A DNA stretch of 64,000 nucleotides from contig NC_060061.1 in assembly GCF_020283565.1 (NCBI RefSeq), forward strand, positions 806,001 to 870,000, written 5' to 3'. The position numbers and the translations under genes are program-made. Below, in pieces: positions 24,316-36,450 of the stretch (positions are counted from its first letter, which is position 1; each line of letters starts with the position of its first letter). The notes beneath the pieces were generated by a model, which did not search any database, was not told the origin of the DNA, and saw only the letters and a list, made by a program, of their open reading frames with translations. Origin of the DNA: Trifolium pratense. Taxonomy: Eukaryota; Streptophyta; Magnoliopsida; Fabales; Fabaceae.

Positions 24316-25940
24316 ACCCCCTCAAGTTGGTGCATAGATATCTATCATGCCCAACTTGCTTATCAAATGTTCAAAGATTGGGTCTTGCTAAGCTTTTGGT
24401 CAAGATATTCGCAGTTTGCTGACTCGAAGTTACAAAAGGTAGACATATGATTCCAACATCTAACTTCTCTTTTATGAAATGTCGATCGATCTCAATATGC
24501 TTGGTTCTATCACGTTGAACTGGTTATGAGCTATGCTAATAGCGGCTTTATTGTCAGAGTATAATTTCAATGGAAGCTCAATTTTCATCTTAAGCTCTTC
24601 TAGGACTATGTGGATTCATAATCCTTCACAAATACCTTGAGCCATAGCTCTAAACTCAGCTTCTACACTACTTCTTTCTACAACTTGTTTCTTGCTCCTC
24701 CATGTTACAAGATTACCCCAAACATAAGTACAATATCCGGAGGTTGATCTTTTGTAAGTGACTGAACCTGCCCAATCAACATCGGTAAAGATAGACACAT
24801 TTCTTTCACTAGTCTTCTTAAAAAATAATCCCTTTTCGGGATTTGCTTTCAAATATCTCAGTATCCTATAGACTGTCTCAAGATGTTCCTCAAAAGGAGA
24901 ATGCATAAACTGACTTACTACACTAACCGAGAAAGCAATGTCAGGTCTTGTGTGTGACAAATAAATCAGTTTCCCAACGAATCTCTGGTACCTTCCAGTA
25001 TCAACAGGAACACTACCTTCTTAGCAAAGTTTTGCATTAGGATCCATGGGAGTATCTACTAGTTGACATCCACTCATTCCTGTTTCTTTCAATAAATTTA
25101 GAATGTATTTCTATTGGGAAACTACAATACCATCCTTTGATCGGGCAACCTCCATACCAAAAAAGTATCTCATGGACCACAAGTCCTTGATTTCAAAATC
25201 TATTGCTAATTTCTCTTTTACTTTTGCCATTTCAACTATACATATCGTCTCCGGTAAGAACGATGTCATCAACATAAACAATCAAGACAACGACCTTCTC
25301 ATTTGGGGAGAACTTTGTGAACAAGGTGTGGTTAGCCTGTCGTTGAATGTACCCTTGTTTCGTCATGGACTGGGTGAATTTTTCAAACCAAGTTCTAGGA
25401 GATTTCTTTAATCCATACAAAGACTTATTTTGTTTGCATACATTTGATCCAAATTTGTCTTCAAAGCCAGGAGGCATGTCCATATATACTTCTTCAAAAT
25501 TGCCATTGAGAAATGCATTTTTAACATCCAACTAATGTAGGAGCCAATCTAAATTAGCTGCAAGAGATAAGAGAATTCTGACGGTGTTCAATTTTGCAAC
25601 AGTGCAAAAAGTCTTTGAGTAGTCTATACCATAGGTCTGAGTAAAACCCTTAGCTACCAAGCGAGCTTTATACCTTTCAATGCTCCCATATGAATTATAC
25701 TTCACCCATTTGCATCCAACCGTCTTCTTGCCATCTGGTAGTGTCATTCATAGCACTCCAAGTTTTGTTCTTTCAAAGAGCTCTCGATCTTGGGGGTCTC
25801 GCTTCCGCAAAACCCTAGACGCCGTCGTGTTTACATTCCGATCACGACAATTGATTTTGTGTGCGGTACTGTTCATTCTGTCATACTGTTCATGCGCTAC
25901 TGTTCATTCGGTTGATATTGTTCATCGCGCTCTTTGACCC
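24316..25940 (-). pseudogene. decayed Ty1/copia pol (RT and RNase H)
   Basis: Minus strand, in order: an RT start with [25 protein letters not shown] (25747-25532), an RT core with LDVKNAFLNG and the catalytic YVDD (25531-25232), and a connection/RNase H region with TRPDIAFSV, DVDWAG and KRSTSGYCTY (24960-24616). A single in-frame TAG at 25532-25534 separates the first two blocks; further stops and shifts follow. Gag, protease and integrase are missing. Instead about 150 bp with repeated TACTGTTCAT (25800-25940), resembling an element leader, abuts the RT, suggesting an internal deletion. Not functional. Confidence 0.82.
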
Positions 25941-25941
25941 A

Positions 25942-26609
25942 TTAAGTGTAAGTTCCCCTCATCACATTTCCCCTCTTTCTTCGCTCACTCCCCTTTTTAT
26001 TCACCTCATCCCATGACCGGATAATCCTTTGAAGCATATCTAGGTCACCGACACCAATACCATGTAGTACGAAACCCTTTGGAGCTTCATTATTAGGCTC
26101 CCCTTCCATTGGACCCTTTGAGGGGTACATTTGGAAAATCACGCAGCTGACCGTCACCTTTTCTACATCAAGTTTTTTAGCATGCCAGTGTTCGGTGAGA
26201 TTCCTTATCTTTTGGGACCATTCATTACTACTCATCATTGTGACTATGAAGATATCGTTGAACACATGGGTAACGAGCCACAAGTATTGCAGTGGGATGC
26301 AACAGAGCATTAACCCTTTTTTCCTTATCATGGCATATGTGAAGAGTATAATAAACGTCGGCGAGAAGAGCAGGTACAGTCTTCTTCATTAACTTTAACA
26401 ACCCAGAACTCAATAATTGCCGTAGTGTCGACGAAATTCTCTAAGTTAGGAAAAAGGTCCAAACCAAAGACGAGTAAAGCCAGCACATCTCCAAGAGACT
26501 CCCATTTTCGCGCCTCAGCGAATTTTCTTGCTTTTTCTTCTAAGTAGTTTCTTCGGAAGCCTCGGGTCTTCTCACCATCCTTATAAACGTAATTGAGAGG
26601 TGGGTTCAC
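25942..26609 (-). pseudogene. antisense accessory ORF remnant, plant-mobile-domain-like (DUF7745-type)
   Basis: Three overlapping minus-strand reading frames together resemble a protein common in legume genomes (motifs RGFRRNYLEEKARKFAEARKW, LALLVFGLDLFPN, PALLADVYYTLHICHDK, EWSQKIRNLTEHW, GFVLHGIGVGDLDML). At least two frameshifts break it. It lies antisense to the gypsy 3' region that follows (27060-30260). Some Tat-lineage Ty3/gypsy elements carry extra ORFs between integrase and 3' LTR, including antisense ones; membership here is inferred from position. The domain label is from memory. Function unknown. Confidence 0.5.
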
Positions 26610-27060
26610 TATGAAAGCATATTCGGCAGATTGTTGCTAAACTAACTCCTCATGTTTATGAATCATCACTGACCAATTCTGTTTTATCGGTTTTTCACGC
26701 CTGCATTTGCACCGATCTCCTAGCCAAATACCATCCAAATTTTGATTTTGAAACTTACATGTGCATTACTCCAAAACTACTTTTCAAAAGAAACAATTTC
26801 ACTCGCAAATCAATGCTTGTCAAAAAGTGAATCATTTCAAGGCACTCTTAACAAGGAGCAAATCATCTAGGGGTCCTGCTAATCAAGAGTACATCCTTAT
26901 AATCAAGGGGCAGATCATCCAAAGATCTTGTTGATTGAGGGCAAAATATTTCAAGAATTGGTCAAACTGGGTCACATCATTCTAAACGCCAAGGGGCACG
27001 TCTTTTGAGGATTTAAATATTGGGGCAGCTTCTATTATCACCCCATGGATGGAGAGGAGC
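26610..27060. other. non-coding part of a Tat/Ogre-like element
   Basis: No ORF of note. Phrases such as AAATCATCTAGGGGTC, CAGATCATCCAAAGATC and GGGGCACGTC repeat loosely, as in long 3' non-coding regions of these elements. Confidence 0.35.
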
Positions 27061-27119
27061 CACCGCTCTCAGTCTGACGCAGTCAAATGATACAATGCCC
27101 AAAGAAAAAGAGATATATA

Positions 27120-27345
27120 TAAAAAAGGGCTTGCTAAGTTGAAAACCTGAAAGGGCGACTTACCGGTGGATTGAAAACCTGAAAGGGCGATCCAGACAAA
27201 AATTAGGGGCACAAAAAAGGAAATAAAACCCGCTAGGCCGAAAACTCGAAAGGGCGCTCTAGGCAAAATAGGGTATACTCCCGGTGGGCTGAAAACTCAA
27301 AAGGGCGGTCCAGGCAAAAGTTAGGGATTTCAAAAAAAGAAAAGA
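27120..27345 (+). repeat. degenerate tandem repeat block 1 (GAAAACC..GAAAGGGCG)
   Basis: Four loose units of about 45-65 bp share GAAAACYTGAAAGGGCG, a CCAGACAAAA/CTAGGCAAAA box and GGTGGRYTG. Interpreted as one of several unrelated tandem blocks in the 3' untranslated region of a gypsy element. Confidence 0.7.
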
Positions 27346-27599
27346 AAAAACAAAAAGGGCAAAATGAGCTACAACAGGGGCAAATCCTCTCCACTATTTT
27401 ACTTAGATTAAGGGTCGCAGTACCATCACCAATCATTGAGTTCAACATGAGTGTCGGGAGATCAAGCTAGTGCAACACCTCATAACCTCAAGAAACCCAT
27501 GTGGCAAAGTATTTCAAAAAACTCAACCAGCCGGTTGCCCATCACGGGAAGCCTTCGGAAATTTTCGAATCATAACCATGCATCAATCATGCTTGCATT

Positions 27600-27990
27600 A
27601 GTATAATATCAAAATATGCATCACATTGCATCTATCATAACATATCATTAATGCATCTTGCATCATGCTTGTGTTATGGGATCTTCAAATCTTCCAATAA
27701 ACGTGAAATTGCTTTCACCCCAAAGTCCAATATCCATTGGCACTCTCAAAGCCCAATAACCATCGGCCCTTTGAAAGCCCAGTCTTTACCAGCACTCCAT
27801 TTCATGCATCTACCTTGCATTCCACATAGCATGCATACCCCGTGTCAATCAAAATCGTGCATACGTAAACACATATATACAAACCATGCCTCACATTGCA
27901 TCCATTATAATACATCATTCACGCATCTTGCGTCCAAAGTTCAAAGCCCAACATCGCTTGGCAATTCAAAGCCCGGTTCTCGTCTGGCAA
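27600..27990 (+). repeat. diverged duplication with CATCTTGCRTC and CAAAGCCC motifs
   Basis: TCACATTGCATC..TATAA..ATCATT..GCATCTTGC occurs near 27617 and again near 27892; each is followed by CAAAGCCCAA..TGGCA phrases. No credible coding content; the 136-codon ORF here is a by-product. Confidence 0.5.
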
Positions 27991-28059
27991 TTACCATTTT
28001 TTCATTTTTTGAGTTTAATATGTTAATATTCAGAGGACTTCTCATATCCCCAACAAATT

Positions 28060-28285
28060 GACTTGTCTTTAGGATCTAACGATCTGTTTATCTTTAAGTC
28101 TAAGCACCCCCCGAGGAGACTTGTCTTTAGGATCTAAGCACCCCCGAGGCGACGATCTATTCATCTTTAGGATCTAAGCACCCCCCGAGGCGACGACTTG
28201 TCTTTAGGATCTAAGCATCCGCTGAAGCGACAATCTATTTTCCTTTTAGTTTAAGCACCCATCGAGGCGACGACTTGTCTTTCGA
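28060..28285 (+). repeat. tandem repeat block 2 (about 40 bp)
   Basis: About five units with GTCTTTAGGATCTAAGCACC, CCCCGAGGCGACGA and CTTGTCTTT. It grades into a second pattern (GATCTTAGCGACGATGCCCG, 28290-28460). Confidence 0.78.
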
Positions 28286-28475
28286 TCTTAGCGACGATGC
28301 CCGAGTCTGCAAATATCTACCTATCCTTTCAAAGTAAACAAAGATGCCCGAATCTGCTTACCTTTTCGATCTTAGCGATGACGCCTGTGTCTGCAAAGAT
28401 CCACTCATATTTCCAATGTAGGTAATGATGTCCGAATCTGCTTACCCTTTCGGGGTCCCATCGTTATTCGGTATT

Positions 28476-29624
28476 TGTTGAAAGTACAAAAGTAAGTATA
28501 TTTTTATCGTCTCCACAGGGACTGATGCGATATCGATGCCGTTCAACAATTAATATAATTTCAAGTAAAGAATTTCAAAGATGGTTGATTACGAAAGTTG
28601 CGAATACATGAAAGTAGTAAAGATGATTAATTTGACAGAGAGATTAAATTGCTGGGATTAGATTTCAATTACTCATTCATACATATTCCCCTAATCAGTT
28701 ACACAGGTTTTAGTCATCTATCAATATTATCACGTATCGCTCGTCGAACGTTTCCGTGTCCAGATAACGCCGAGATATCTATTGCATCTATTAACCTCCG
28801 ATGTCTCGGATCGTCAATCAATACAATAGTATTAAGATTCGATACTCTAAGTGAATATTAAACCTAAATCTATGTCTAGAATTTAGAGTTCAATAGATAT
28901 TATCCTAGTTCTTAGATTCAAAAGGCATATGTCTATAACAATTCAAATAAAAGATTAAAACAATGAAATCAAAGATAACATCAATATTGAGAGACAACTA
29001 AAACCATATATAAAACCATGATCAATAGAAACACATACTAATAGAGTAATTTACACCTAATCCCAACAAAAGAGAGAATTAGTTATACATAATAACCTTA
29101 CAATACATAGCTAGAAGAGATGGAAAGATGATAAAGATGATTCCTCTGCTCTTCTCGGTAGCTCTCAATCTCCTCTGCCTTCACCCTCTCTCATGAAGTT
29201 TTGTGTGTTGTTGTAAGAGTGAATGAATTGTTGGAAAGGCAGATTCATGCCTTTTATAGGCTTTGAAACTTAGCACTCCTTTGGTATTAAGAAAGCACAA
29301 ACGGTGATGCTTGACCGCCTTTTCCAATTGGACCGCCTTATTTTCTTTTTAAGCCCACTTATAATTGTATCCTTGCACTTCTTTTTTTTTTTTATCTATT
29401 AACACATATATAAACATTAATCATAATATAATAATATGTAACTTATATAATTAATATATAATAGCTAAAACCTACAAAAGTAAGGGAAAATAGTTAAAAT
29501 ACTAATTTGCTAGTAAATACTATTATTTACAAATAATTGGGGTTTTTATCTAAAATGACTTATAAAACAAGTCAATAAGTGCTAAAACTATATAGGTAAA
29601 ATCACTATTTTTGAGCACTTATCA
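28476..29624 (-). mobile_element. solo LTR inserted in gypsy 3' tandem repeats
   Basis: A TG...CA unit of 1149 bp flanked by the 5-bp duplication GTATT at 28471-28475 and 29625-29629. With it removed, flanking text reads on continuously (ATTCG-GTATT-TTCGGAATCCC), consistent with the surrounding repeat. On the minus strand it begins TGATAAGTGC, has a CTATAAAAGGC TATA box at about 29249-29259, and ends CTTTCAACA. It has no PBS, PPT or coding sequence, so it is a solo LTR left by LTR-LTR recombination. Family not named. Confidence 0.85.
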
Positions 29625-29629
29625 GTATT

Positions 29630-30190
29630 TTCGGAATCCCATCCTTATTTGACATTTCAGAGTCCTACCCTATGTAGAATCTTAGAGTCTTACCTTGTGT
29701 GTGGAATTTTTCGGAGTCCTACCCTATTTAGGATTTTTAGAGTCTTACCCTATGTGTGGAATAGTTTCGAGTCCTACCCTATTTAAAATTTTCAGAGTCT
29801 TACCCTATATGGAATCTTTAGAGTCCTACCCTATTTGGAATTTTCAGAGTCCTACCCTATATGGAATTTTTAGAGTCTCATCCTTATTTGGCAGTTTCGG
29901 AGTCCCATCCTTATTTATCATTTTTGGAGTCCCATACTTATTTTCGGAGTCCCAAGTCTCATCCCTATCATTTTCGGAGTCTCATCCTTGTTTTGCTAGC
30001 AACTTAGAGTCTTACCCCCGCTGGCAGTTTAGAGTCCTATCCCCGGTGGCAGTTCAGGGTCACATTTTGGTTATCAATCTAGAGTCTCAACGTCATTGAT
30101 AATTCAGGGTCCTATCTTTGTTGGAAACTCAGAGTACCATCTTCGTTATCAATTCAGAGTCCCGTCTTCGTTCAATGTCCAAAACAAAAT
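29630..30190 (+). repeat. tandem repeat block 3 (AGAGTCCTACCCTATTTGG)
   Basis: About 18-20 short units of 25-33 bp built on AGAGTCCTACCCTATNTGGAATTTTC, changing rightward to GGAGTCCCATCCTTATTT and then AGAGTCCCGTCTTCGTT. The 134-codon ORF across it is an artefact. Confidence 0.88.
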
Positions 30191-30246
30191 TCGGGGTCTT
30201 CTTGTATTTAACTATCCATTATCACAATAATGCAATTAAAGATATT

Positions 30247-30260
30247 TAAATAGGGGCAGC
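30247..30260 (+). other. polypurine tract before the gypsy LTR
   Basis: AAATAGGGGCAGC lies immediately before TATCATACCCC, the LTR start, as expected for plus-strand primer placement. Confidence 0.6.
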
Positions 30261-31413
30261 TATCATACCCCAAATTTTGACTTTCGTTTTTGTGTGTTAT
30301 CTCATTTGGCAATGCAGGGAGTTTTCAAAGTGCTTATGAGTATGAGGTTATGAGTTCGAGTCCCACTTAAGTCATTTTACGTGTATTTCTTTTTTTATTT
30401 GTGTTCCCAACCTTATATTTTTTATCTTTACTTTATTCAAAAAACCACAAAATCATCCATATAATTTCAATTTTCGTTTTTTATTTTAGGCATTTTTTTA
30501 AACTGTTATTTAGTATTTTTAATCATAAAAAGAATAAAAAAGTATAATAAATAAAGGGAGCTTCTACGTTACATATGAAAAAGTTCAATGTACCGGTACA
30601 TTTAATTAAGAAATTAACGATTATTTTATAAATTAAAAAACTATTTGTCGATTATTGTATTTTAGAGATGATAATAAGAAAAAACAAAGTTCAATGTTTT
30701 ATAAGCATTATACTAACTTTTTTTACATTTTTTCATTAAAAAAATCAATAATAACTATTATGAGGGATAAAAAATTCAAAAGAATAGAAAAAGTTCTCAA
30801 TTTTGATAAATAGTATTTAGTTATTATAATATTTTAAATGATAGAAAAATGATTTCTTTCGAAAAAATATTCATTTACCTAGTAATTTAATGATCTAATG
30901 TACCGGTAAATTGAAATTGTTCATATGTACCATAGAATTTGCCATAAAAAAACAAAAAGGATCAAAATAGAAGATGGCTGGACTGCGCGTGAATCAATCC
31001 CACAATGGAAGTTTTCAATTCTGCTCATCAAGAGCAATCAAGTACAGGAGACATGTCAAAGGATCTAGCTCATGCTTGAGAAAAACGACATAAATCACAA
31101 ATTAAGGCCAGACCTAATCTCTACCCATAAATAGCACCTGAAGTTCACACTCAAAGGACACAAAAAAAAAATCTCTAAGAGAGTTACACGCAAAAAGCAG
31201 AGAAAACCAAAACCCAAAATAATTCATACATTCCTTGCCTCCACTCCGGCAGTAGCTTTGCAGAAAACGAGAGGAGAAATTCAGTAACAAGAAACATAAA
31301 GGAGGAAGCAGAGAACAAAGCAAATCAAAAGGAAAACATAAGAGAGAAAATGTTACTTGTGGAATTCACTGCACTTCAGGTAACCCTTCAATCTTCTAAC
31401 CTCTTATTGCTAT
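30261..31413 (+). repeat. Tat/Ogre-like gypsy LTR, plus-strand arm
   Basis: Starts TATCATACCCCAAATTTTG after a polypurine tract. Contains a TATA-like CCATAAATAG at about 31126 and a leader running toward 31413. It is matched in inverted orientation by 31564-32384. The first base pair is TA rather than canonical TG, so one terminal base may have mutated. It carries a 388-bp MITE that the partner lacks. The right end is set where similarity to the partner stops. Confidence 0.75.
30556..30943. mobile_element. 388-bp MITE in the plus-strand LTR
   Basis: Terminal inverted repeats of about 50 bp with mismatches (left GGGAGCTTCTACGTTACATA; right, reverse complemented, GGCAAATTCTATGGTACATA; both continue to ACCGGTACATT). 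Flanked by ATAAA at 30551-30555 and 30944-30948. The partner LTR on the minus strand is uninterrupted at this position. Non-coding. Confidence 0.75.
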
Positions 31414-31502
31414 AAGAGATAAGGCTTTGGTGTTTTGAATCTGTTTGTTTGGATTTTTGGGATTTTTGGGGTCTAATCCGGATTTAAAATTAATGGTTAA
31501 GA

Positions 31503-31562
31503 GTTTAAGAAGAAATTTGGGACTTTTTTAATAATAAAAGACCCCAAATTTATTCTTAAACA
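31503..31562. repeat. short palindrome at the centre of the inverted LTR pair
   Basis: Arms of about 24 bp: TTTAAGAAGAAATTTGGG and CCCCAAATTTATTCTTAAA around an AT-rich loop. It sits between the two LTR arms. Confidence 0.8.
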
Positions 31563-31563
31563 C

Positions 31564-32384
31564 ATAGCAATCAGTGGTTAGAAGATTGAAGAGTTACTTG
31601 GAGTGCATCGAATTCCACAAGTAAGCTTTCCTGTCTTCTATTTTCCTTTTGCTTTGCTTCGTTCTCTGCTTCCTCCTTTATGTTTCTTGTTATTGAATTT
31701 CTCCTCTGGTTTTGTTCAAGGCTACTGCTGGATGGTGGAGGCAAGGAGTGCATGAATATTTTTGGGTTTTGGTTTTCTATGCTTTTTGCGTGTAACTCTC
31801 TTAGCGATTTTTTTTTGTGTGTCTTTTGAGTGTGAACTTCGGGTGCTATTTATAGGTAGAGATTAGGTCTAGCCTTAATTTGTGATTGCTGTAATTCAGG
31901 GATGAATTCCTTTTTGATTTGTGATTTCTGTCGTTTTTCTCAAGCATGAGCTGGATCCTTTGACCTGCGTCTCGTTTGCTCTTGATGAGCAGAATTGAAA
32001 ACTTCCATTATGGGATTGATTCACGCGCACTACAGCCAACTTCTGTTCTGATCCTTTTTGTTTTTTTTTTATTATATTTTTTTAATTCTTTTTATGATTA
32101 AAAATACTAAATAACATTTTAAAAAATGCCTAAAATAAAAAACGAAAATTGAAATTATATGGATGATTTTGTGGTTTTTTTGAATATAGTAAAGATAAAA
32201 AATAAGGTTGGGGACACAAATAAAAAAATAAATACACATAAAATGACTCAAGTAGGACTCGAACTCATAACCTCATACTCATAAGCACTTGAAAAATTCC
32301 CTCCATTGCCAAACGAGCTAACACACATTTGAAATAAAATTGCATCATAACACTAAAAGGAAAGTCAAAATTTGGGGTATGATA
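31564..32384 (-). repeat. Tat/Ogre-like gypsy LTR, minus-strand arm
   Basis: Reverse complement begins TATCATACCCCAAATTTTG and follows the plus arm through the TATA-like region (about 31848-31860) and leader. No polypurine tract stands before its start (sequence beyond 32384 is TTATTAGAATT), so it is not a normal 3' LTR joined to an internal region on that side. Confidence 0.75.
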
Positions 32385-32408
32385 GCTTATTAGAATTTGT
32401 GAGACATA

Positions 32409-32511
32409 TACTCAACCACAAAAGCTAGCTTGAGAGTTGAGGTTTGCACTACACTTATAAAGACTATCATATTTATGCCATATCTCTAGCCAGTGAGACT
32501 TCTAACACACC
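32409..32511. repeat. dispersed repeat fragment, second copy
   Basis: Resembles 2032-2128 (TACTCAACCACAAAAGCTAGCTTGAG, then CATATCTCTAGCCAGTGAG). Family not identified. Confidence 0.4.
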
Positions 32512-32514
32512 TCC

Positions 32515-33240
32515 TCAAAGGGGCGGACCCAGACTTCGATTACAAGTGGGGTTATCATTTTTGGTCAAAGAACTAAATTATATTAAATTTAATAAAAAGT
32601 TACACTAAAAATAGCCGTAGCAACTAAATTTACAAAGAAAATAGCCTATCCTCCATTTGTTGAAAATGAGCTGAAATTACATCATTACCAATTGTTCTAA
32701 GAATATCTCTTTCTATATAAGTTACTAGACGCTCATTTAACCATTGATCAGCCATCTTGTTACTCATTTGACTCTTCACATATTTCATAGCTAATAAAAC
32801 ACGCTCCACACTTGCGGTTGCCACGGGCAAAATCGGAGCTAACTTCACAAGCTTGTACACCACATCAAAGGTGGTGCACTTGTTTGTTTTCACAAGCGTT
32901 GCACAAAGGTCTGAAAGTCCTTTCAACTTTGCAAAATTAAGGTCACGTCGAACATTTTTAACATTTTTTAACATAAGTCCGAAGCTGATAGCGCACCACC
33001 ACTTCCGGCACGTCCTTAAAATCATTTGGATAAAGCGCAACCATCTTGAATAATTTGTCCTCGTCAAAAGCAGCAAATGATGATGCTGGACTCAAGCATG
33101 AAATACATTGTAAAAGTTCACTATTTCTTTAGGCAGTACCGGAAAAAATTTACTCTCACTACTACTAGCTTTGTCTTTAGGCAGTACCGGAAAAAGTTTC
33201 TTCACCCGGATTCAGTCAAACAACAAACATAAATTTGTGA
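32515..33240 (-). pseudogene. hAT transposase C-terminal remnant
   Basis: Minus strand. Readable blocks: FAAFDEDKLFKMVALYPNDF (about 33100-33040, another frame), then VRRDLNFAKLKGLSDLCATLV and the hAT dimerisation motif LAPILPVATASVERVLLAMK within 33076-32630. This resembles TTF/MYM-type zinc-finger hAT proteins. A frameshift near 32965 breaks the reading frame and the N-terminal and catalytic parts are absent. At 32515-32530 the sequence AAAGGGGCGGACCCAG looks like a hAT terminus; the opposite terminus was not found. A 21-bp phrase TCTTTAGGCAGTACCGGAAAA is present twice at 33126-33200. Confidence 0.75.
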
Positions 33241-34254
<1,014 letters not shown>

Positions 34255-35000
34255 CTTGCTAATTTACACCCACTTAAAAATATACAACCATTCTTTTGAA
34301 ATTTGGACAATAATGTACAACCATTCTTTTGAAAGGAAAAAAAAACAGTCACACGTCCCAAAATTTGGGTACACCTTTTATTTTTTGGTGATCAATCCTA
34401 CTACTTAGAAAATAAGATCATCATTAATTTGTTTAGTTTACATGAATAATACTCTATGAGTGGGGAATTTTGGAAACATCATCACCGACATCACGCAACA
34501 ACTAATTTGATTAGCCCAAAGCGTAAACAGTTTGTTTTGAATATAGATAAAGGGGTATTCTTGTCCAAAGTAAAAATGTGTACATTACTAATTTACACTT
34601 TCATGTTTTTAAGTGAGTTTAAATTAGCAAACGCCTATATAATATACCTTCACGGAAGGTGGCATACCTCAAATGAATACATAATCCTTTATATTAAATT
34701 TTGCTTATTACAAAGTTTTAGGCTACGAGAAAAATCTGAATGAGCATTTTGTTTGTAGGTTGGTGTGATTGGAAATCTCCGCCACTCTTGCTGCAAATTA
34801 AGAAAGAGATTCTTCAATTTTATGCTTTACAACCAAATATTAGCTCCTGGTATGATGACCTTGTCAAGTGCAATATGCAGGTATCTTCTTCCTTTTTATT
34901 TTATATATGGTTCTTTCAAACGTATTCATAACACATATTCAGGTTTCGACAACCGTTAATAGAATGACAAAAGAAATAGAAAATTTGAGATGAAGCTTAT
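34255..35000. other. unassigned DNA with one exon-like segment
   Basis: 34759-34880 has AG before and AG/GT after (TTTGTAG before 34759; CAG/GTATC at 34878-34881) and stays open, but the protein was not recognised. Nothing else notable. Confidence 0.25.
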
Positions 35001-35345
35001 GGAGGCATAATTTCATATGTGTTTACATGGTTGGAAAAAATGATATTTTGATTTATAAATTGAATTGACGGCATCGTGACTTAGAAGGACGACTAATATG
35101 AAATATGTTTACATGGTTGGAAAATATGATTTTTGAATTTGATATTTTGATTTATAAATTGAATTGACGGCATCGTGACTTGGAAGGATGACTAATATGA
35201 AATTGAATTGATGGTATTGTGTCTTGTAAGAAATCGAATTGACGGAATTGTGTGGCTCGCATGAAATTGAATTGACGATGTTGTGTCTTTAATTGATATT
35301 TGAGTAAATTGAAGGATACAAAATTTGATATTTGGATATATAAAT
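35001..35345. repeat. degenerate tandem repeat (GAATTGACGG motif)
   Basis: TTGATTTATAAATTGAATTGACGGCATCGTGACTT occurs at about 35048 and 35150, roughly 100 bp apart. Shorter GAATTGACG/GAATTGATG echoes continue to about 35275. Confidence 0.7.
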
Positions 35346-35349
35346 TGAA

Positions 35350-35666
35350 AATGGCTTAATTAGTCTATTGGTCCCTTAACGACATTTTAGGTTTCACAAT
35401 GGTCCCTTAAAGAAAAAAAAGCCCCGATTAGTCACTTAAAGAAAAAAAGGCCCGGATTGGTCCCTTAAAGACATATATGTTTGCCATATTGGTCCTTTTC
35501 ATTAAATTTTAACTCCAAATATAACAAAAAATTCCACTGGTTAAAATTTTAAAAATTAATAAGGTTTTTGGTGGACCACTTACACTTAATGACATCCACA
35601 ATTCAGTCAACTAAAACTAACGTTTTTTATAAAAAATTGACGGAAAGGACCAATTGAGAAACATAT
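35350..35666. repeat. end of an unidentified transposon, cut by retroelement 1
   Basis: Repeats of TTGGTCCCTTAA and GGTCCCTTAAAGAAAAAAA are typical of subterminal regions of legume DNA transposons. The other end is not visible before retroelement 1 starts at 35667. Confidence 0.4.
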
Positions 35667-36428
35667 TGTTGGAACAAAATTGATTTAAAAATGTTTGCCC
35701 CTAAATCTATAAAGGTTTTGATGATAACAAAGTATTAATAAACAATTGGAAGGACTAAAAATTTATTTTAAGTGCGCAGATATAAGCATCAGATAAGCTC
35801 AGAGGATGTGAATTCAGAAGTTCACAAGCGCTCAGAAGATGTTGGACTTCAGAAGTTACAACCTTCAGATGATGAAGTCTTCAGAACTTCTTGAGTGACA
35901 AAAGTTTCATCAACCTCTGAAGATCTTTTTGAAAGCTGTAAAGATTCCCTTTGCAAGTCAACTCTTCTACCAATGAAGAAAAGGACCTTTCAAGCCTGAT
36001 CAGTTCAGCTACTCTCGTTTTGTCTGTCCTAACTTGAGAACGTGGGTCTTCAGACTTGTTAGCTGAATAAGGAAAGTCCACTCTGCAGTAGTCAAAGTAT
36101 CTGAAACTCTTACTCAGTTTAGATATAAACAAACTGCATCAAGACAGACTGCTTGAAGACAAAAGATTATCAACTCCAACGGTTCTTTTTGCAACGACTC
36201 TTTTCTGGTGGTATATATACTAGAAGGATCAGCTGCATTATTAACAACAATTATTAAGGAATTAACGTGCGCTGAACAAACTCTGAATTTTGTGTATACA
36301 AGCTCTGAACCTCTTATCAAGTGTTTTTTGCACTTTAGTCAAATACTCTCTACTCTTAGTATTTGTTCTCTTTAGGTTCATCTAAGAGCATTTGTATATT
36401 TTCATATACTCTACTATTACTTGAGGAA

Positions 36429-36450
36429 ACTTAAGCTTGTGTGCTTAAGT
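36429..36450 (+). repeat. leader hairpin, element 1 LTR
   Basis: Perfect 8-bp arms ACTTAAGC and GCTTAAGT with loop TTGTGT. Only one full copy is present here, versus two in the LTRs of elements 2 and 3. Confidence 0.8.

Noticed and set aside
25680..25937. Plus-strand 85-codon ORF
   Set aside because: Antisense to copia RT and its leader-like sequence; no domain.
27651..28061. 136-codon ORF
   Set aside because: It lies in non-coding gypsy 3' sequence with internal duplications; no domain.
29695..30099. 134-codon ORF
   Set aside because: It reads through short tandem repeats in one frame; the peptide is only the repeat translated.
34759..34880. Exon of a host gene
   Set aside because: Splice-like borders and an open frame, but no recognisable protein and no partner exon.
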